A stretch of DNA of 32,056 bases from JAGLWP01 sp964444095 (GTDB lineage: Archaea > Nanobdellota > Nanobdellia > Pacearchaeales > GW2011-AR1): NCBI GenBank assembly GCA_964444095.1, contig CAYUEW010000005.1, positions 1-32,056 of the forward strand, written 5' to 3'. The notes beneath the pieces are model-generated. The model was not told the DNA's origin and did not search any database. It saw nothing but the letters and a program-made list of their open reading frames with translations. This document shows, one piece after another, positions 8,156-16,379 of this stretch; position 1 is the first letter of the stretch; the number at the start of each line of letters is the position of its first letter. The position numbers and the translations under genes were made by a program.

Positions 8156-9034
8156 ATGATAAGTATCATAATTACTTCTTTTAAAGAACCGCGTTCTATT
8201 AAAAAAGCGATTCAAGCAGTTTTAGATAACAATTTTCAAGAAAAGTATGAAGTTCTTATTGTGGCTCCAGATAAAGAAACTTTAGATTCAGCTAGAATTT
8301 TTTCTAAAAGAAATAAAAATATAAAATTAATACAGGATTTGGGAAGGGGCAAACCCGCCGCACTAAATTTGGCAGTATCAAAAGCAAAAGGAGACGTATT
8401 AATATTAACCGATGGGGATGTATTCATTCATAAAGATTCTTTAAATTCCCTTTTAGGATATTTCAAAGATAAAAAAATTGGGGCAGTTTCAGGAAATCCC
8501 CAATCAATCAGCCTTAAGAATACTATGTTAGGATATTGGGCATATGTTTTAACAAACATTGCAAACAAAAGAAGAAAAAAAGCACTTATTTTAAAAAAAA
8601 GGTTTTTTTGTAGCGGGTATTTATTTGCTATTCGTAAAAAGCTTTTTCCCTCCCTGTTAGAAGAGCTCTTGTCTGAAGATGGGTTCATTTCAAATAAGGT
8701 TTATGCACAAGGATATAAAATCGCCTATGCAGAAAACGCAAAAGTTTATGTTAAATACCCCACAAATTTTAAAGACTGGATACTCCAAAAAAGAAGAAGT
8801 GCTGGTGGATACAATCAGATAAAAAAATTAACAAAAGTTGAAATAAGATCTTTTAAGAAAGAATCTAAGGGGGTTTTGGAGATATTTAGGTATGTGGGAA
8901 GCATAAAAGAATTTTTTTGGATTCTCCTACTGTGTTTATCTAGAATTTATTTATGGGCTTTAATATACAAAGATATCAATCTTTGTAAAAAGAAACATCA
9001 AGAAATTTGGCAGAGGGTAGAAAGTACAAAGTAA
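8156..9034 (+). CDS. GT2-family glycosyltransferase (membrane-associated)
   Basis: A 292-residue GT-A-fold enzyme of family GT2. It opens with MISIIITSFKEP, carries the metal-binding DXD as Asp86-Gly-Asp88 in ILTDGDVF, an acidic LLSEDGFIS segment for the catalytic base, and a QKRRS element near 221-225 related to the QXXRW motif of processive GT2 enzymes. A hydrophobic segment near the C-terminus (FFWILLLCLSRIYLWALIY) should anchor it to the membrane. Family members transfer a sugar from a nucleotide donor to a lipid carrier or a growing glycan. It is followed after 66 bases by a UPF0104 membrane protein. That combination recalls haloarchaeal AglD, where GT2 and UPF0104 parts are fused; the parallel is an inference. 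The start is fixed by the TATA-like box at -29 to -20. Confidence 0.88.
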   Translation: MISIIITSFKEPRSIKKAIQAVLDNNFQEKYEVLIVAPDKETLDSARIFSKRNKNIKLIQDLGRGKPAALNLAVSKAKGDVLILTDGDVFIHKDSLNSLLGYFKDKKIGAVSGNPQSISLKNTMLGYWAYVLTNIANKRRKKALILKKRFFCSGYLFAIRKKLFPSLLEELLSEDGFISNKVYAQGYKIAYAENAKVYVKYPTNFKDWILQKRRSAGGYNQIKKLTKVEIRSFKKESKGVLEIFRYVGSIKEFFWILLLCLSRIYLWALIYKDINLCKKKHQEIWQRVESTK

Positions 9035-9100
9035 GAGATATTAGCATAACAAATAAAAACCGATTTGCCCACGTAAGTATGAAAAAGAGAATTAATTAAA

Positions 9101-10039
9101 ATGAAATGGAAAAAATTTTTACCGATTATTGGGATAGGAATTTTTATTTACATTCTAATAAAAATTAACCTTCTAGAAGTTTTTGAAGAAATACGGCAAG
9201 CAAATTTAATGTTACTTTTTTTTGCTATACTTGTTTTATTTGTTTACCTTTTTATACAGACATTTAAGTGGTATATTCTAGCTAGAAAGCAGAAGTTAAG
9301 AATACCCTATTTTGAAGCATTCAAAATAAATTTTATTGCAACTTTTTATGGGTTTATCACTCCTTCAAGAATAGGTTCAATTATCAGAGCAGATTACTTA
9401 AAGAAATACGGACCATTAGAAAAAGGAGTAAGTAATTATATTATCGATAAGGTAATAGATTTATTTGCACTTTTTTTCTTAGCCATCTTTTTCGGTTATT
9501 TATTTAAAGACACATTTCATTTTGCATCTTTTTATTACATTTTAATTTTCTTTAGTGTTTTTGTGATTTTATCTATCTTATTCTATAATAAGAAGACTTC
9601 TAAGGCAATTTTGGGAGTTTTTTATAGAAGATTAGTTCCAAAAAAATTGAAAGAAAGAGCAAAATTAGCTTTTGAAGAGGTTTATAGAGATTTACCAAAA
9701 AAAAGATTTCTTTTCTTGATTTTTTTAATTAGTCTTTTTTCTTGGATGGTGATATACCTTGTTACATATTTAGTAGGAACCTCTCTTGGGATAAATCTTA
9801 AATTTATGTACTTTTTAGCAATCCTTCCTATAGCCACTTTGGTCGCGCAAATCCCAATAACTATCAACGGATTTGGAACACGAGAGGCAATCCTAATAAG
9901 TTTATTCTCTTTGTTTGATATAAGCTCAGCAAGAGTTTTTTCTATGGCTATCCTTTCCTTATTCATTTCTGGAGTTTTGCCAGGGGTAATTGGGGGAATT
10001 TTAATCTTCAAGAAGAAGCCCAATCCTAAAAAAGAATAA
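9101..10039 (+). CDS. UPF0104 / lysylphosphatidylglycerol-synthase-type integral membrane protein
   Basis: A 312-residue polytopic membrane protein with about eight hydrophobic segments. The sequence FYGFITPSRIGSIIRADYLKK near 85-105 and INGFGTREAILISLF near 255-270 match the LPG_synthase_TM (UPF0104) family, also present at the C-terminus of archaeal AglD. Family members are suspected lipid flippases or accessory proteins for lipid-linked sugar transfer; no enzymatic residues can be named. It lies between a GT2 and a GT-C glycosyltransferase on the same strand, so a role in lipid-linked glycan handling at the membrane is reasonable. No convincing TATA box stands at -25, so it is probably transcribed from the promoter of the gene at 8156. 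Confidence 0.82.
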   Translation: MKWKKFLPIIGIGIFIYILIKINLLEVFEEIRQANLMLLFFAILVLFVYLFIQTFKWYILARKQKLRIPYFEAFKINFIATFYGFITPSRIGSIIRADYLKKYGPLEKGVSNYIIDKVIDLFALFFLAIFFGYLFKDTFHFASFYYILIFFSVFVILSILFYNKKTSKAILGVFYRRLVPKKLKERAKLAFEEVYRDLPKKRFLFLIFLISLFSWMVIYLVTYLVGTSLGINLKFMYFLAILPIATLVAQIPITINGFGTREAILISLFSLFDISSARVFSMAILSLFISGVLPGVIGGILIFKKKPNPKKE

Positions 10040-10063
10040 AAACCCCCTTTTTCTTATACAACA

Positions 10064-11593
10064 ATGCAAAATAGGGTAGATGAATTAAAATTAAAGATTC
10101 AATTTTGGTTGAAAAATTCAGATAATAAACTTTTTTTTGCCATTTTTATTTTTGCCATTGTAATTAGATTTTATTTTTTTTGGCTTACCAAAACTCAGCC
10201 GGTCTGGTGGGATGCTGCAGATTATTTAAGTTTAGCCAAGGTTTTGGGGAAAGGATTAGATTTGGATTATATGTTTAGTCCAAGAAGACCTTTTTTATTA
10301 GCTTTGATTTGGGGATTATTTTTTAAGATAGGCTTGGGAGAAATTTCTTTAAGAGTTTTGCAGGTATTCTTTTCTCTTGCAGGAATAGTGGGGATGTATC
10401 TTGTTGGAAAATCTTTATTTAATAAAAAAATTGCATTAATAGCTTCATTCTTGCTTGCAATTTTTTGGCAACATTTATTTTTTACATATAGGATGATGAC
10501 TGAAATTCCCACACTTACTTTCTTTTTATTTGCTCTTTATTTCTTTTGGGAAGGATATATTAAGAAAAAAGAGAAGAAATTAGTTTGGTTCGGAGTTTTT
10601 TTAGGATTAGCTCTTCTCACAAGAGCAGCAACTTTAATGATGGGCATTTCCTTTGCAATTTTTATAATTATACATGATAAATTTAAATTTTTAAAAAATA
10701 AAGATTTGTGGAAAGCAATTCTTATAATTTTATTATTGCTATCAACCTTTTTAGCATTTATTTATATTAGAGAAGGCTCAAATCCATTACAAAGATTTTT
10801 GGGAAGTGGAGAAGGGCGATTTAAGATGGAAGAAGCAATGGGCTGCGAAGGAATGTTAATTTGTATATCTTTCTTTTATGAATATTTTGGTTTGGCATTG
10901 CTTTTACCTTTAATACTGGGTTGGGGTATTTTATTTTTGAATTTATTTTTGAATTTAGATTTAGTTTGGAAAGCCAAGAATGAAAAATTGCAGAGGTATT
11001 TTTTTCTATTTGTATTATTCCTTATTCCCTTTCTTTTTCATTGTTATTTTTCAAATCATTTTGAACCAAGATATTTATTGTTTGGTTTCCCCTCTCTTTT
11101 GCTTATACTTTCTGAAGGCATATTGAAAATTTATAATTGGATTAAGAAATACAAAAAATCTTTAGCAATTTTTGCAGTCTTTTTAATTTTAGCTTTTGGG
11201 GGTTATTATCAAATTAATCAGGCAAATGAGATCATTAAATCAAAATCTACAAGTTATTTAGAAGTTAAAGAGGCAGGATTATGGTTAAAAGAGAATACAT
11301 TGCTAAATGAAACCGTTATGACTCGGTCATATTATCAAAATTATTATTATTCTGAAAGAAAGACTTATGAGATTGTTTTTTCAACAAATGAAACAGTATT
11401 TCTAGAGGATTTGAAAGAGAAAAAACCAGATTATTTTATCCTTTCTGTCTTTGAATTTCATGAAGAGTTTTTGTATGAGTTTCCTGAGGCACATCCAGAC
11501 ATAATGACCCCCATAAAGGTTTACAAACAAGGAGAACAACCAGTGTTAATGATATATAAAATCAATAATTCTTATAAAGAAGCAATTGTATAA
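10064..11593 (+). CDS. GT-C-fold membrane glycosyltransferase (GT39/ArnT/PMT-like)
   Basis: A 509-residue multi-spanning protein. The first extracytoplasmic loop carries the acidic signature VWWDAADYLSLAK (about 44-56), the place of the catalytic Asp in dolichyl-phosphate-dependent GT-C enzymes of the GT39/GT83 type. About ten hydrophobic helices follow up to roughly residue 385, then a soluble C-terminal tail of about 120 residues (from LEVKEAGLWLKEN) as in PMT_2 proteins. Such enzymes take a sugar from a polyprenyl phosphate and add it to a protein or glycan on the outer face of the membrane. The donor would fit the ALG5-like dolichyl-phosphate sugar synthase encoded at 18855-19634. It lies 24 bases after the UPF0104 gene and directly before a GT2 gene, in one operon. 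Confidence 0.85.
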   Translation: MQNRVDELKLKIQFWLKNSDNKLFFAIFIFAIVIRFYFFWLTKTQPVWWDAADYLSLAKVLGKGLDLDYMFSPRRPFLLALIWGLFFKIGLGEISLRVLQVFFSLAGIVGMYLVGKSLFNKKIALIASFLLAIFWQHLFFTYRMMTEIPTLTFFLFALYFFWEGYIKKKEKKLVWFGVFLGLALLTRAATLMMGISFAIFIIIHDKFKFLKNKDLWKAILIILLLLSTFLAFIYIREGSNPLQRFLGSGEGRFKMEEAMGCEGMLICISFFYEYFGLALLLPLILGWGILFLNLFLNLDLVWKAKNEKLQRYFFLFVLFLIPFLFHCYFSNHFEPRYLLFGFPSLLLILSEGILKIYNWIKKYKKSLAIFAVFLILAFGGYYQINQANEIIKSKSTSYLEVKEAGLWLKENTLLNETVMTRSYYQNYYYSERKTYEIVFSTNETVFLEDLKEKKPDYFILSVFEFHEEFLYEFPEAHPDIMTPIKVYKQGEQPVLMIYKINNSYKEAIV

Positions 11594-11599
11594 TTGAGA

Positions 11600-12490
11600 A
11601 TGAATAAAAAACAAGTGAGTATTGGGGTTTTTGTTTACAATGAAGAAAAAAATATAAATTATGTACTTAATGCTCTTTTGAAACAAAAAGAGGATAAGAT
11701 CAAGCTAGGGGAGATTATTGTTGTATCTTCTGCCTGTACTGATAATACAGAGAATATTGTTAGAGACTTTACCAAAAAAAATAAGAGGATAAAGTTAATT
11801 GTACAGAAAAAAAGAGAGGGAAAAGCTTCAGCAATTAATCTTTTTTTGAAATATGCTAAATCCCCTTTGGTTGTTATTGAAAGTGGGGATACAATTCCCA
11901 AACAAGATTGCATTGAAAATCTTTGTAGGCCTTTTTTGGAAGAGGAAAAGATTGGGCTAACTGGAGCGAGAGCGATGCCCACAAATGATAAAAAAACTGT
12001 TTTGGGAGGAATCATTCATTATTGGTGGTGGATGCATAACGAACTCCCCCGCTTTGGAGAAATGATTGGATTTAGAAGAGAACTTGTGCCACAGATATCT
12101 AATAAGACTGCTGTTGATGAAGCATATATTGAAGCAATTGTTTTAGCAAAAGGATATAAATGTAAACAGGTATCAAATGCCGTTTTAGAAAATCATGGGG
12201 CAGAGAGTTTCAAAGATCTAGTTAAACAAAGAAAGAGAATCTATATCGGGCATAAACGGCTCAGCCAAGAGAAAAAATATCTGGTGAAAAGTTTTGATAA
12301 CAAGAAATTATTAAAATTAACTTTTAAGTACCTTCGGGAAGAAAGATCTTTAAGAACAATTTTTTCTATTTTTGTGGGGATTCTAATTGAAATTTATTCT
12401 CGAGTTTTAGGAATTTGGGATTTATATGTTAGAAATATGAATCCTTACGCCTGGGATATTGCAACATCTACCAAGAAAGTAGCGCCATGA
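11600..12490 (+). CDS. GT2-family glycosyltransferase
   Basis: A GT2 glycosyltransferase of 296 residues: VSIGVFVYNEEKNI at the N-terminus, IIVVSSACTDNT, and the KREGKASAIN segment found in polymer-forming or lipid-linked GT2 enzymes. The metal-binding DXD is written as ESGD (Glu94-Ser-Gly-Asp97), a conservative variant. A VDEAYIEA segment could hold the catalytic base, and KQRKRIYIGHKRL lies in the QXXRW region. One weak hydrophobic stretch (about 250-265) may attach it to the membrane. I start it at the ATG at 11600 rather than the in-frame TTG at 11594, which follows the upstream stop immediately. It is the last gene of the 8156-12490 operon. Donor and acceptor are unknown. Confidence 0.87.
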   Translation: MNKKQVSIGVFVYNEEKNINYVLNALLKQKEDKIKLGEIIVVSSACTDNTENIVRDFTKKNKRIKLIVQKKREGKASAINLFLKYAKSPLVVIESGDTIPKQDCIENLCRPFLEEEKIGLTGARAMPTNDKKTVLGGIIHYWWWMHNELPRFGEMIGFRRELVPQISNKTAVDEAYIEAIVLAKGYKCKQVSNAVLENHGAESFKDLVKQRKRIYIGHKRLSQEKKYLVKSFDNKKLLKLTFKYLREERSLRTIFSIFVGILIEIYSRVLGIWDLYVRNMNPYAWDIATSTKKVAP

Positions 12491-12710
12491 AACTTAGTAT
12501 TTAAAGGGACCTTGGTAAGAATAATTTCATAAGAATGGGAGCGGATTAAAGCAGAAGGGGTTGATTTTGTTTTACTTTAAACAAGTTCTCTTTTTATTTT
12601 AGGGAAAACCCTATTAGCGAGATACATGCTTCTTCTATTTTTTAATAAAGGACGTAGAATATATATTTATGAAGAAGAAACCTTAAAAACCCAGCATATG
12701 TTTCTAAAAA
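12491..12710 (+). other. 220-bp intergenic region
   Basis: This is the longest gene-free stretch in the window. It holds the downstream T-rich tract of the glycosyltransferase operon (about 12586-12600, a possible archaeal terminator), immediately followed by a small hairpin TAGGG-AAAA-CCCTA at 12600-12613. Near its right end is the TATA-like box of the radical SAM operon. I see no tRNA-like arms, no C/D-box pair and no open frame beyond a few codons. Confidence 0.5.
12681..12690 (+). promoter_or_regulatory. TATA-like box (CCTTAAAAAC) for the six-gene operon
   Basis: CCTTAAAAAC lies 21-30 bases before the ATG at 12711. It is the only good promoter-like element I see ahead of six tightly packed genes reaching to 18836. 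Confidence 0.62.
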
Positions 12711-13799
12711 ATGAATAGTTTATCAAAATTAATTAAGTATAAGTTATATTATTTATTCGGTTTTCCAAAAACATTTCCTATGAATTTCACACTCGGGCTT
12801 ACTTATAGGTGTAATAGCAAATGTAAAACTTGCAACATCTGGAAAAAGAAAAAATCTGATGCAGAACTTTCTTTGCAAGAATTCGAACAGATATTTAAGA
12901 AAATTGGAAAAAATAAATTATACTTATTAATTCTTACTGGGGGCGAGACATTTTTGCATAAGGATATTGATAATGTTTGTGGATATGCAGAAAAATATTG
13001 CGAACCAAGTTCAATTGTTATCCCTACCAATGCCATTCTTGGAGATTATGTTGTTGAGAAAACAAAATTAATTTTAGAAAAATGTAAAAAAACACATGTT
13101 ACAATCAATCTTTCTTTAGATGGGATTGGAAAAAAGCAAGATGAAATGCGGGGGGTCCCAGGAAATTTTAAGAAGACAATGATGGTGTATGAAGAATTGA
13201 AAAAGTTGGAAAAAGCCCACAAAAATTTTGATGTGAGTTTGCATACTGTTATTTCTAAATTTAATTATGATGATTTTGAAGAAATTTTTGCTTATGTGAC
13301 TCAAAAACTTAAACCAGAAAATTATATTACAGAGATTGCAGAGAACAGACAGGAGTTGGGCAATATGAACGATGATATTACTCTGACTTATGAGGAATAC
13401 TCTTTAAAGATTAATTTTTTAATTAAAGATTTAGCAAAGAAAAAGAATCTGAATGCTAAACAAGCACTTCGACTAGAATATTATAAGGTGGTGAAAGAAA
13501 TTTTAAAGAAGAAGACCCAAGTGATCCCTTGTTATGCAGGAATTGCTTCTGCACAAATTGATGCTCTTGGAGAGGTTTGGTTCTGTTGCGTCAGAGCAGA
13601 AAGTATAGGGAATATTAGGGATGTGGATTACAATCTGATGGAATTATGGTATAATAAAAAAGCAATGAAACAAAGAAAGAGTATTAAAAATAAAGAATGT
13701 TATTGTCCTCTCGCAAGTGCAAGCTATACGAATATAGTGTTGAGTTCCATAAACTCTTTAAAGACAGCGTTCGGATTTATCATGTCGAGGATTAGATGA
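12711..13799 (+). CDS. Radical SAM/SPASM domain protein
   Basis: A 362-residue radical SAM protein with Cys34, Cys38 and Cys41 in TYRCNSKCKTCNIWK, the SAM-binding LTGGETFLHKDI strand, and a C-terminal SPASM-like region: CYAGIASAQI, a paired Cys in EVWFCCVRAES, the IGNIRDVDYNLMELWYNKK helix and a final ECYCPLAS. Wording of the cluster motif and overall layout closely match the gene at 4238-5230, so they look like paralogues serving two operons. It leads a six-gene operon and overlaps the next gene by 4 bases (ATGA). Because a SAM-dependent methyltransferase, an SDR enzyme and a nucleotidyltransferase follow, a role in modifying a sugar or phospho-group precursor is plausible. The substrate is unknown, and peptide modification cannot be excluded. 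Confidence 0.88.
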   Translation: MNSLSKLIKYKLYYLFGFPKTFPMNFTLGLTYRCNSKCKTCNIWKKKKSDAELSLQEFEQIFKKIGKNKLYLLILTGGETFLHKDIDNVCGYAEKYCEPSSIVIPTNAILGDYVVEKTKLILEKCKKTHVTINLSLDGIGKKQDEMRGVPGNFKKTMMVYEELKKLEKAHKNFDVSLHTVISKFNYDDFEEIFAYVTQKLKPENYITEIAENRQELGNMNDDITLTYEEYSLKINFLIKDLAKKKNLNAKQALRLEYYKVVKEILKKKTQVIPCYAGIASAQIDALGEVWFCCVRAESIGNIRDVDYNLMELWYNKKAMKQRKSIKNKECYCPLASASYTNIVLSSINSLKTAFGFIMSRIR

Positions 13800-14593
13800 T
13801 GGAAAAAAGTGAGGATAAATTAAAGGAAATTGAGGAGTGGATTTGTGACAATACTCAGGAAGAAGGTTTTGGGTCCGTTTATGAAAGAATTTCTCTTGGA
13901 AGATTCTTAAATCGAATAAAGAATCAATTTAAATTTAAAACAGTTTTAGAATATGGTGCCCCCTATTCCAAAGGATATGATAATATGGTTTTTCTTAAAA
14001 ACAAATGTGAAGTTACTATTGCTGACCCAAAAATTGAGAAGATAAAAAAGAATTGGCCTTCTAAAACAAAACCTCTTTTTACAAATATGGATCTGAAAAA
14101 TACTCAAGATAAAAAATATGATTTAGTCTGGAATTTTGCGTATATTAACACAAACCCGGAAGTAATAGAAAAAATGAAAGAGAAATCAAAAAAATATGTT
14201 TTGTTTTTTACTCCAAATATTTGGAATTATGGAACTCCTTTTCATATTGTTTATCATATTATTTCTAGGACAAAATGTACTCATGCAGAAAGAGGACCAA
14301 TTGAATATAGAAAGATTTCTGGATTAAAGAAATTCGCAAAGAAAAATGGATTAAAAATTATTGAAACAGGGTATGTTGATATGCCTTGGTGGCCAGATAC
14401 TGCTTTTGGAATAAGAGAATTTAAAGAAAATGTACTTAAGAAAAAACTTCCCCCTCCAGAGAAAAAAGATTCTCAACCCGGAAAACAGGTTTTAGAGAAG
14501 GTGAATGCTCATATGTTTGTTGAGAATAGTAAATTAGGACCAATAAGATATTTATTTGCACATCATCAATATATTCTTGCAGAAAAAATTTAA
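13796..14593 (+). CDS. Degenerate class I methyltransferase-like protein
   Basis: A 265-residue soluble protein with the strand order of a Rossmann-type SAM methyltransferase: KTVLEYGAPYSKGYDNMVFL (49-66) where motif I should be, CEVTIADPK (71-79) as the second strand, and KYDLVWNFAYINT as motif IV. The glycine-rich SAM loop (DxGxGxG) is missing; only Gly54 and Gly60 remain. A conserved-looking block FFTPNIWNYGTPFHIVYHII and a Trp pair in DMPWWPDTAFG follow. It may bind SAM differently, act as a structural partner of the full methyltransferase encoded next, or have another job. The start overlaps the radical SAM stop (ATGATGGAA, with either ATG usable), and the next ATG is one base after its stop, so co-translation is likely. 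Confidence 0.6.
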   Translation: MMEKSEDKLKEIEEWICDNTQEEGFGSVYERISLGRFLNRIKNQFKFKTVLEYGAPYSKGYDNMVFLKNKCEVTIADPKIEKIKKNWPSKTKPLFTNMDLKNTQDKKYDLVWNFAYINTNPEVIEKMKEKSKKYVLFFTPNIWNYGTPFHIVYHIISRTKCTHAERGPIEYRKISGLKKFAKKNGLKIIETGYVDMPWWPDTAFGIREFKENVLKKKLPPPEKKDSQPGKQVLEKVNAHMFVENSKLGPIRYLFAHHQYILAEKI

Positions 14594-14594
14594 A

Positions 14595-15383
14595 ATGGTT
14601 AAAGAAATTCAAGATAAAAAATTAAGCAAACCAAGTTTGGTAAATAAGGAGTTAAGTGAGAAATATCCTCACGATTATTTTGATGATAGAATAAAAAATG
14701 CCTTGGAACTTATCTTTTCTCAGAAAGATTGTAAATATCTTGATATTGGTTGTAGTAATGGGCGTGTTGCAATGAAGATTGCAGAAAAGATTTGCACAAA
14801 AAATGTTTATGGTCTTGATATAGCAAATATCGAAGATGCAAGGAAAAATGGGGTAAAAGCAGTTTTTCATGATTTAAATGAAGACTTGTCATTACCTTAT
14901 GAAAATAAAACGTTTGATGTAGTAACATGTTTTGATACCTTAGAACACATTTATAATACAGATCATTTGGTTAGAGAAATAAAAAGAATTCTAAAAGATG
15001 ATGGTTATGCGGTTGTAATTATCCCCAGGACAGATAGTTTGATTAATATTTTGCTTTTAATTATGGGATACCAAATGATGTCTGGGGGATGTTCTCTTGA
15101 GAGAAACTATGGGAACCTTAGTGATAATCGTATTTCTGCTCATATGGCTCATTTTACCAAGAGAGATTTAATCAAGATGTTTGAATACCATGGATTTAAA
15201 ATTCACAAATATAAAGAAGCAAGCACAATAGGAGCATGGATGGGAGACCAGAAAGCCTTGGGACATAGAGTGAATCCAATTAAAAAGATGGGATTCAAGA
15301 TATTCGAATTAATTCCTTTCAAAAAAGAAGCAAGCATAATTAAAATAAGAAAAAATGAAATCAAAAGAAGAAAAAAAGATTAA
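14595..15383 (+). CDS. Class I SAM-dependent methyltransferase
   Basis: A 262-residue methyltransferase with an intact SAM site: YLDIGCSNGRVAMKIA (Asp50, Gly52, Gly56), VYGLDIANI as the ribose-binding acidic strand, and FDVVTCFDTLEHI with the LKDDGYAVVIIPR strand of the UbiE/BioC group (Methyltransf_11 type). Such enzymes methylate hydroxyl, carboxyl or carbon positions of small molecules and sugars. An in-frame TTG at 14556 would add 13 residues inside the preceding gene. I prefer the ATG at 14595, one base after that gene's stop. Its 3' end overlaps the SDR gene by 29 bases, an unusually long overlap that argues for tight translational coupling. The substrate is unknown, but the operon suggests a glycan precursor or its carrier. 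Confidence 0.85.
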   Translation: MVKEIQDKKLSKPSLVNKELSEKYPHDYFDDRIKNALELIFSQKDCKYLDIGCSNGRVAMKIAEKICTKNVYGLDIANIEDARKNGVKAVFHDLNEDLSLPYENKTFDVVTCFDTLEHIYNTDHLVREIKRILKDDGYAVVIIPRTDSLINILLLIMGYQMMSGGCSLERNYGNLSDNRISAHMAHFTKRDLIKMFEYHGFKIHKYKEASTIGAWMGDQKALGHRVNPIKKMGFKIFELIPFKKEASIIKIRKNEIKRRKKD

Positions 15384-16368
15384 AGTATTAGTAACTGGAG
15401 CGAATGGTTTTATCGGATTAAATCTAATAAAAGAACTTGTAAAGAAAAAAAAATACGAGATAAGATGTTTAATAAGGTCGGATAAAAATCTCATAGAACT
15501 CCAAGGGCTAGGGGTGGAAGTTATCTATGGAGATACGACAAATAGAGATTCCTTAAAAAATATTTGTAAAGATATAGAAGTAGTATTTCATCTTGCAGCC
15601 AAGGGAGATATTGTAAGTGAAAATAAAGACGCCTATAAGGAGATGTTTAAGATAAATGTGGTTGGAACAAAAAATCTTTTAATAGAATGTAAAAATGTAA
15701 AGAAATTTGTGCATTTTAGTAGTATCGCAGCAGTAGGATTTACTGTGGGGGGAGATTTAGATGAAAGGGTAACATGCAGACCCGAGATTCCTTATGAAAA
15801 ATCAAAATATGAAAGTGAACAAGTAGTGAAAAAATTCTGTGAAAAAAGTTCTTTAAAATACACAATAATTAGGCCAACAATGGTTTATGGAGAATTTGAC
15901 TTAAATTCAGAAACATTGCAAATGTGTAAATTATGTCAAAAACATATGTTTCCATTATTCGGTGGGGGGAAAAATTTAATGAATCCCACATATGTGGGGA
16001 ATGTGGTTCAAGCAGTAATTCATGCCATAGAAACAAGTAAATCTAATAATCAAATATATTTTATATCTGATCAGAGAGCATATACTTTAAAAGAATTAAT
16101 TGATGAAATTTCTAGAAAATTAAATGTAAAACAGGCGGGTTTTTATTTTCCTTTGTGGATTGCTAAATTAGGAGTAATTATACTTGAACCCATGTTTGAT
16201 TTATTTAATAAAACCCCCCCAATAACAAAGAGAAGAATGAATGTCTGGAAAATAAAGAGCATATATTCTATAGACAAAGCTAAAAAAGAATTAAATTATA
16301 ATCCAATAAGTCTGAAAGAAGGGATAAGTCACACAGTTGATTGGTATAAATTAAATCACTTTTTATAA
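15355..16368 (+). CDS. NAD-dependent epimerase/dehydratase (extended SDR)
   Basis: A 337-residue extended short-chain dehydrogenase/reductase. The nucleotide-binding TGANGFIG (14-21) and the catalytic Ser122/Ser123, Tyr147 and Lys151 (PYEKSKYE) are all present. MNPTYVGNVVQAVIHAIE is the substrate-domain segment shared with UDP-sugar epimerases and 3-beta-HSD-like proteins. The insert WIAKLGVIILEPMFDLFNK is hydrophobic and may touch the membrane, as in the 3-beta-HSD branch. The reaction could be epimerisation, dehydration or reduction of a nucleotide sugar or a lipid-like substrate; sequence alone does not decide. It is the fourth gene of the operon. A C7 run at 16214-16220 encodes Thr-Pro-Pro. 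Confidence 0.87.
   Translation: MKSKEEKKIKVLVTGANGFIGLNLIKELVKKKKYEIRCLIRSDKNLIELQGLGVEVIYGDTTNRDSLKNICKDIEVVFHLAAKGDIVSENKDAYKEMFKINVVGTKNLLIECKNVKKFVHFSSIAAVGFTVGGDLDERVTCRPEIPYEKSKYESEQVVKKFCEKSSLKYTIIRPTMVYGEFDLNSETLQMCKLCQKHMFPLFGGGKNLMNPTYVGNVVQAVIHAIETSKSNNQIYFISDQRAYTLKELIDEISRKLNVKQAGFYFPLWIAKLGVIILEPMFDLFNKTPPITKRRMNVWKIKSIYSIDKAKKELNYNPISLKEGISHTVDWYKLNHFL
16214..16220 (+). repeat. Homopolymer run C7 inside the SDR gene
   Basis: Seven consecutive C in very AT-rich coding sequence. A one-base slip would shift the frame about 50 codons before the stop. It is one of five runs of seven or eight G/C that I noticed, all in glycan-related genes. Confidence 0.6.
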
Positions 16369-16379
16369 TATTTATTAAA

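Noticed and set aside
12491..12710. Possible tRNA or small RNA gene in the largest intergenic gap
   Set aside because: No acceptor-stem pairing, no GTTCRA-type T-loop and no C/D-box motifs could be found; only a 5-bp hairpin and a promoter box are present.
14556..14594. TTG start for the methyltransferase (also TTG starts at 11594, 17673, 27007, 29674 and 23572)
   Set aside because: Each TTG either lies within or abuts the preceding gene, or precedes a nearby ATG that fits the spacing seen elsewhere, so the ATG was chosen each time.
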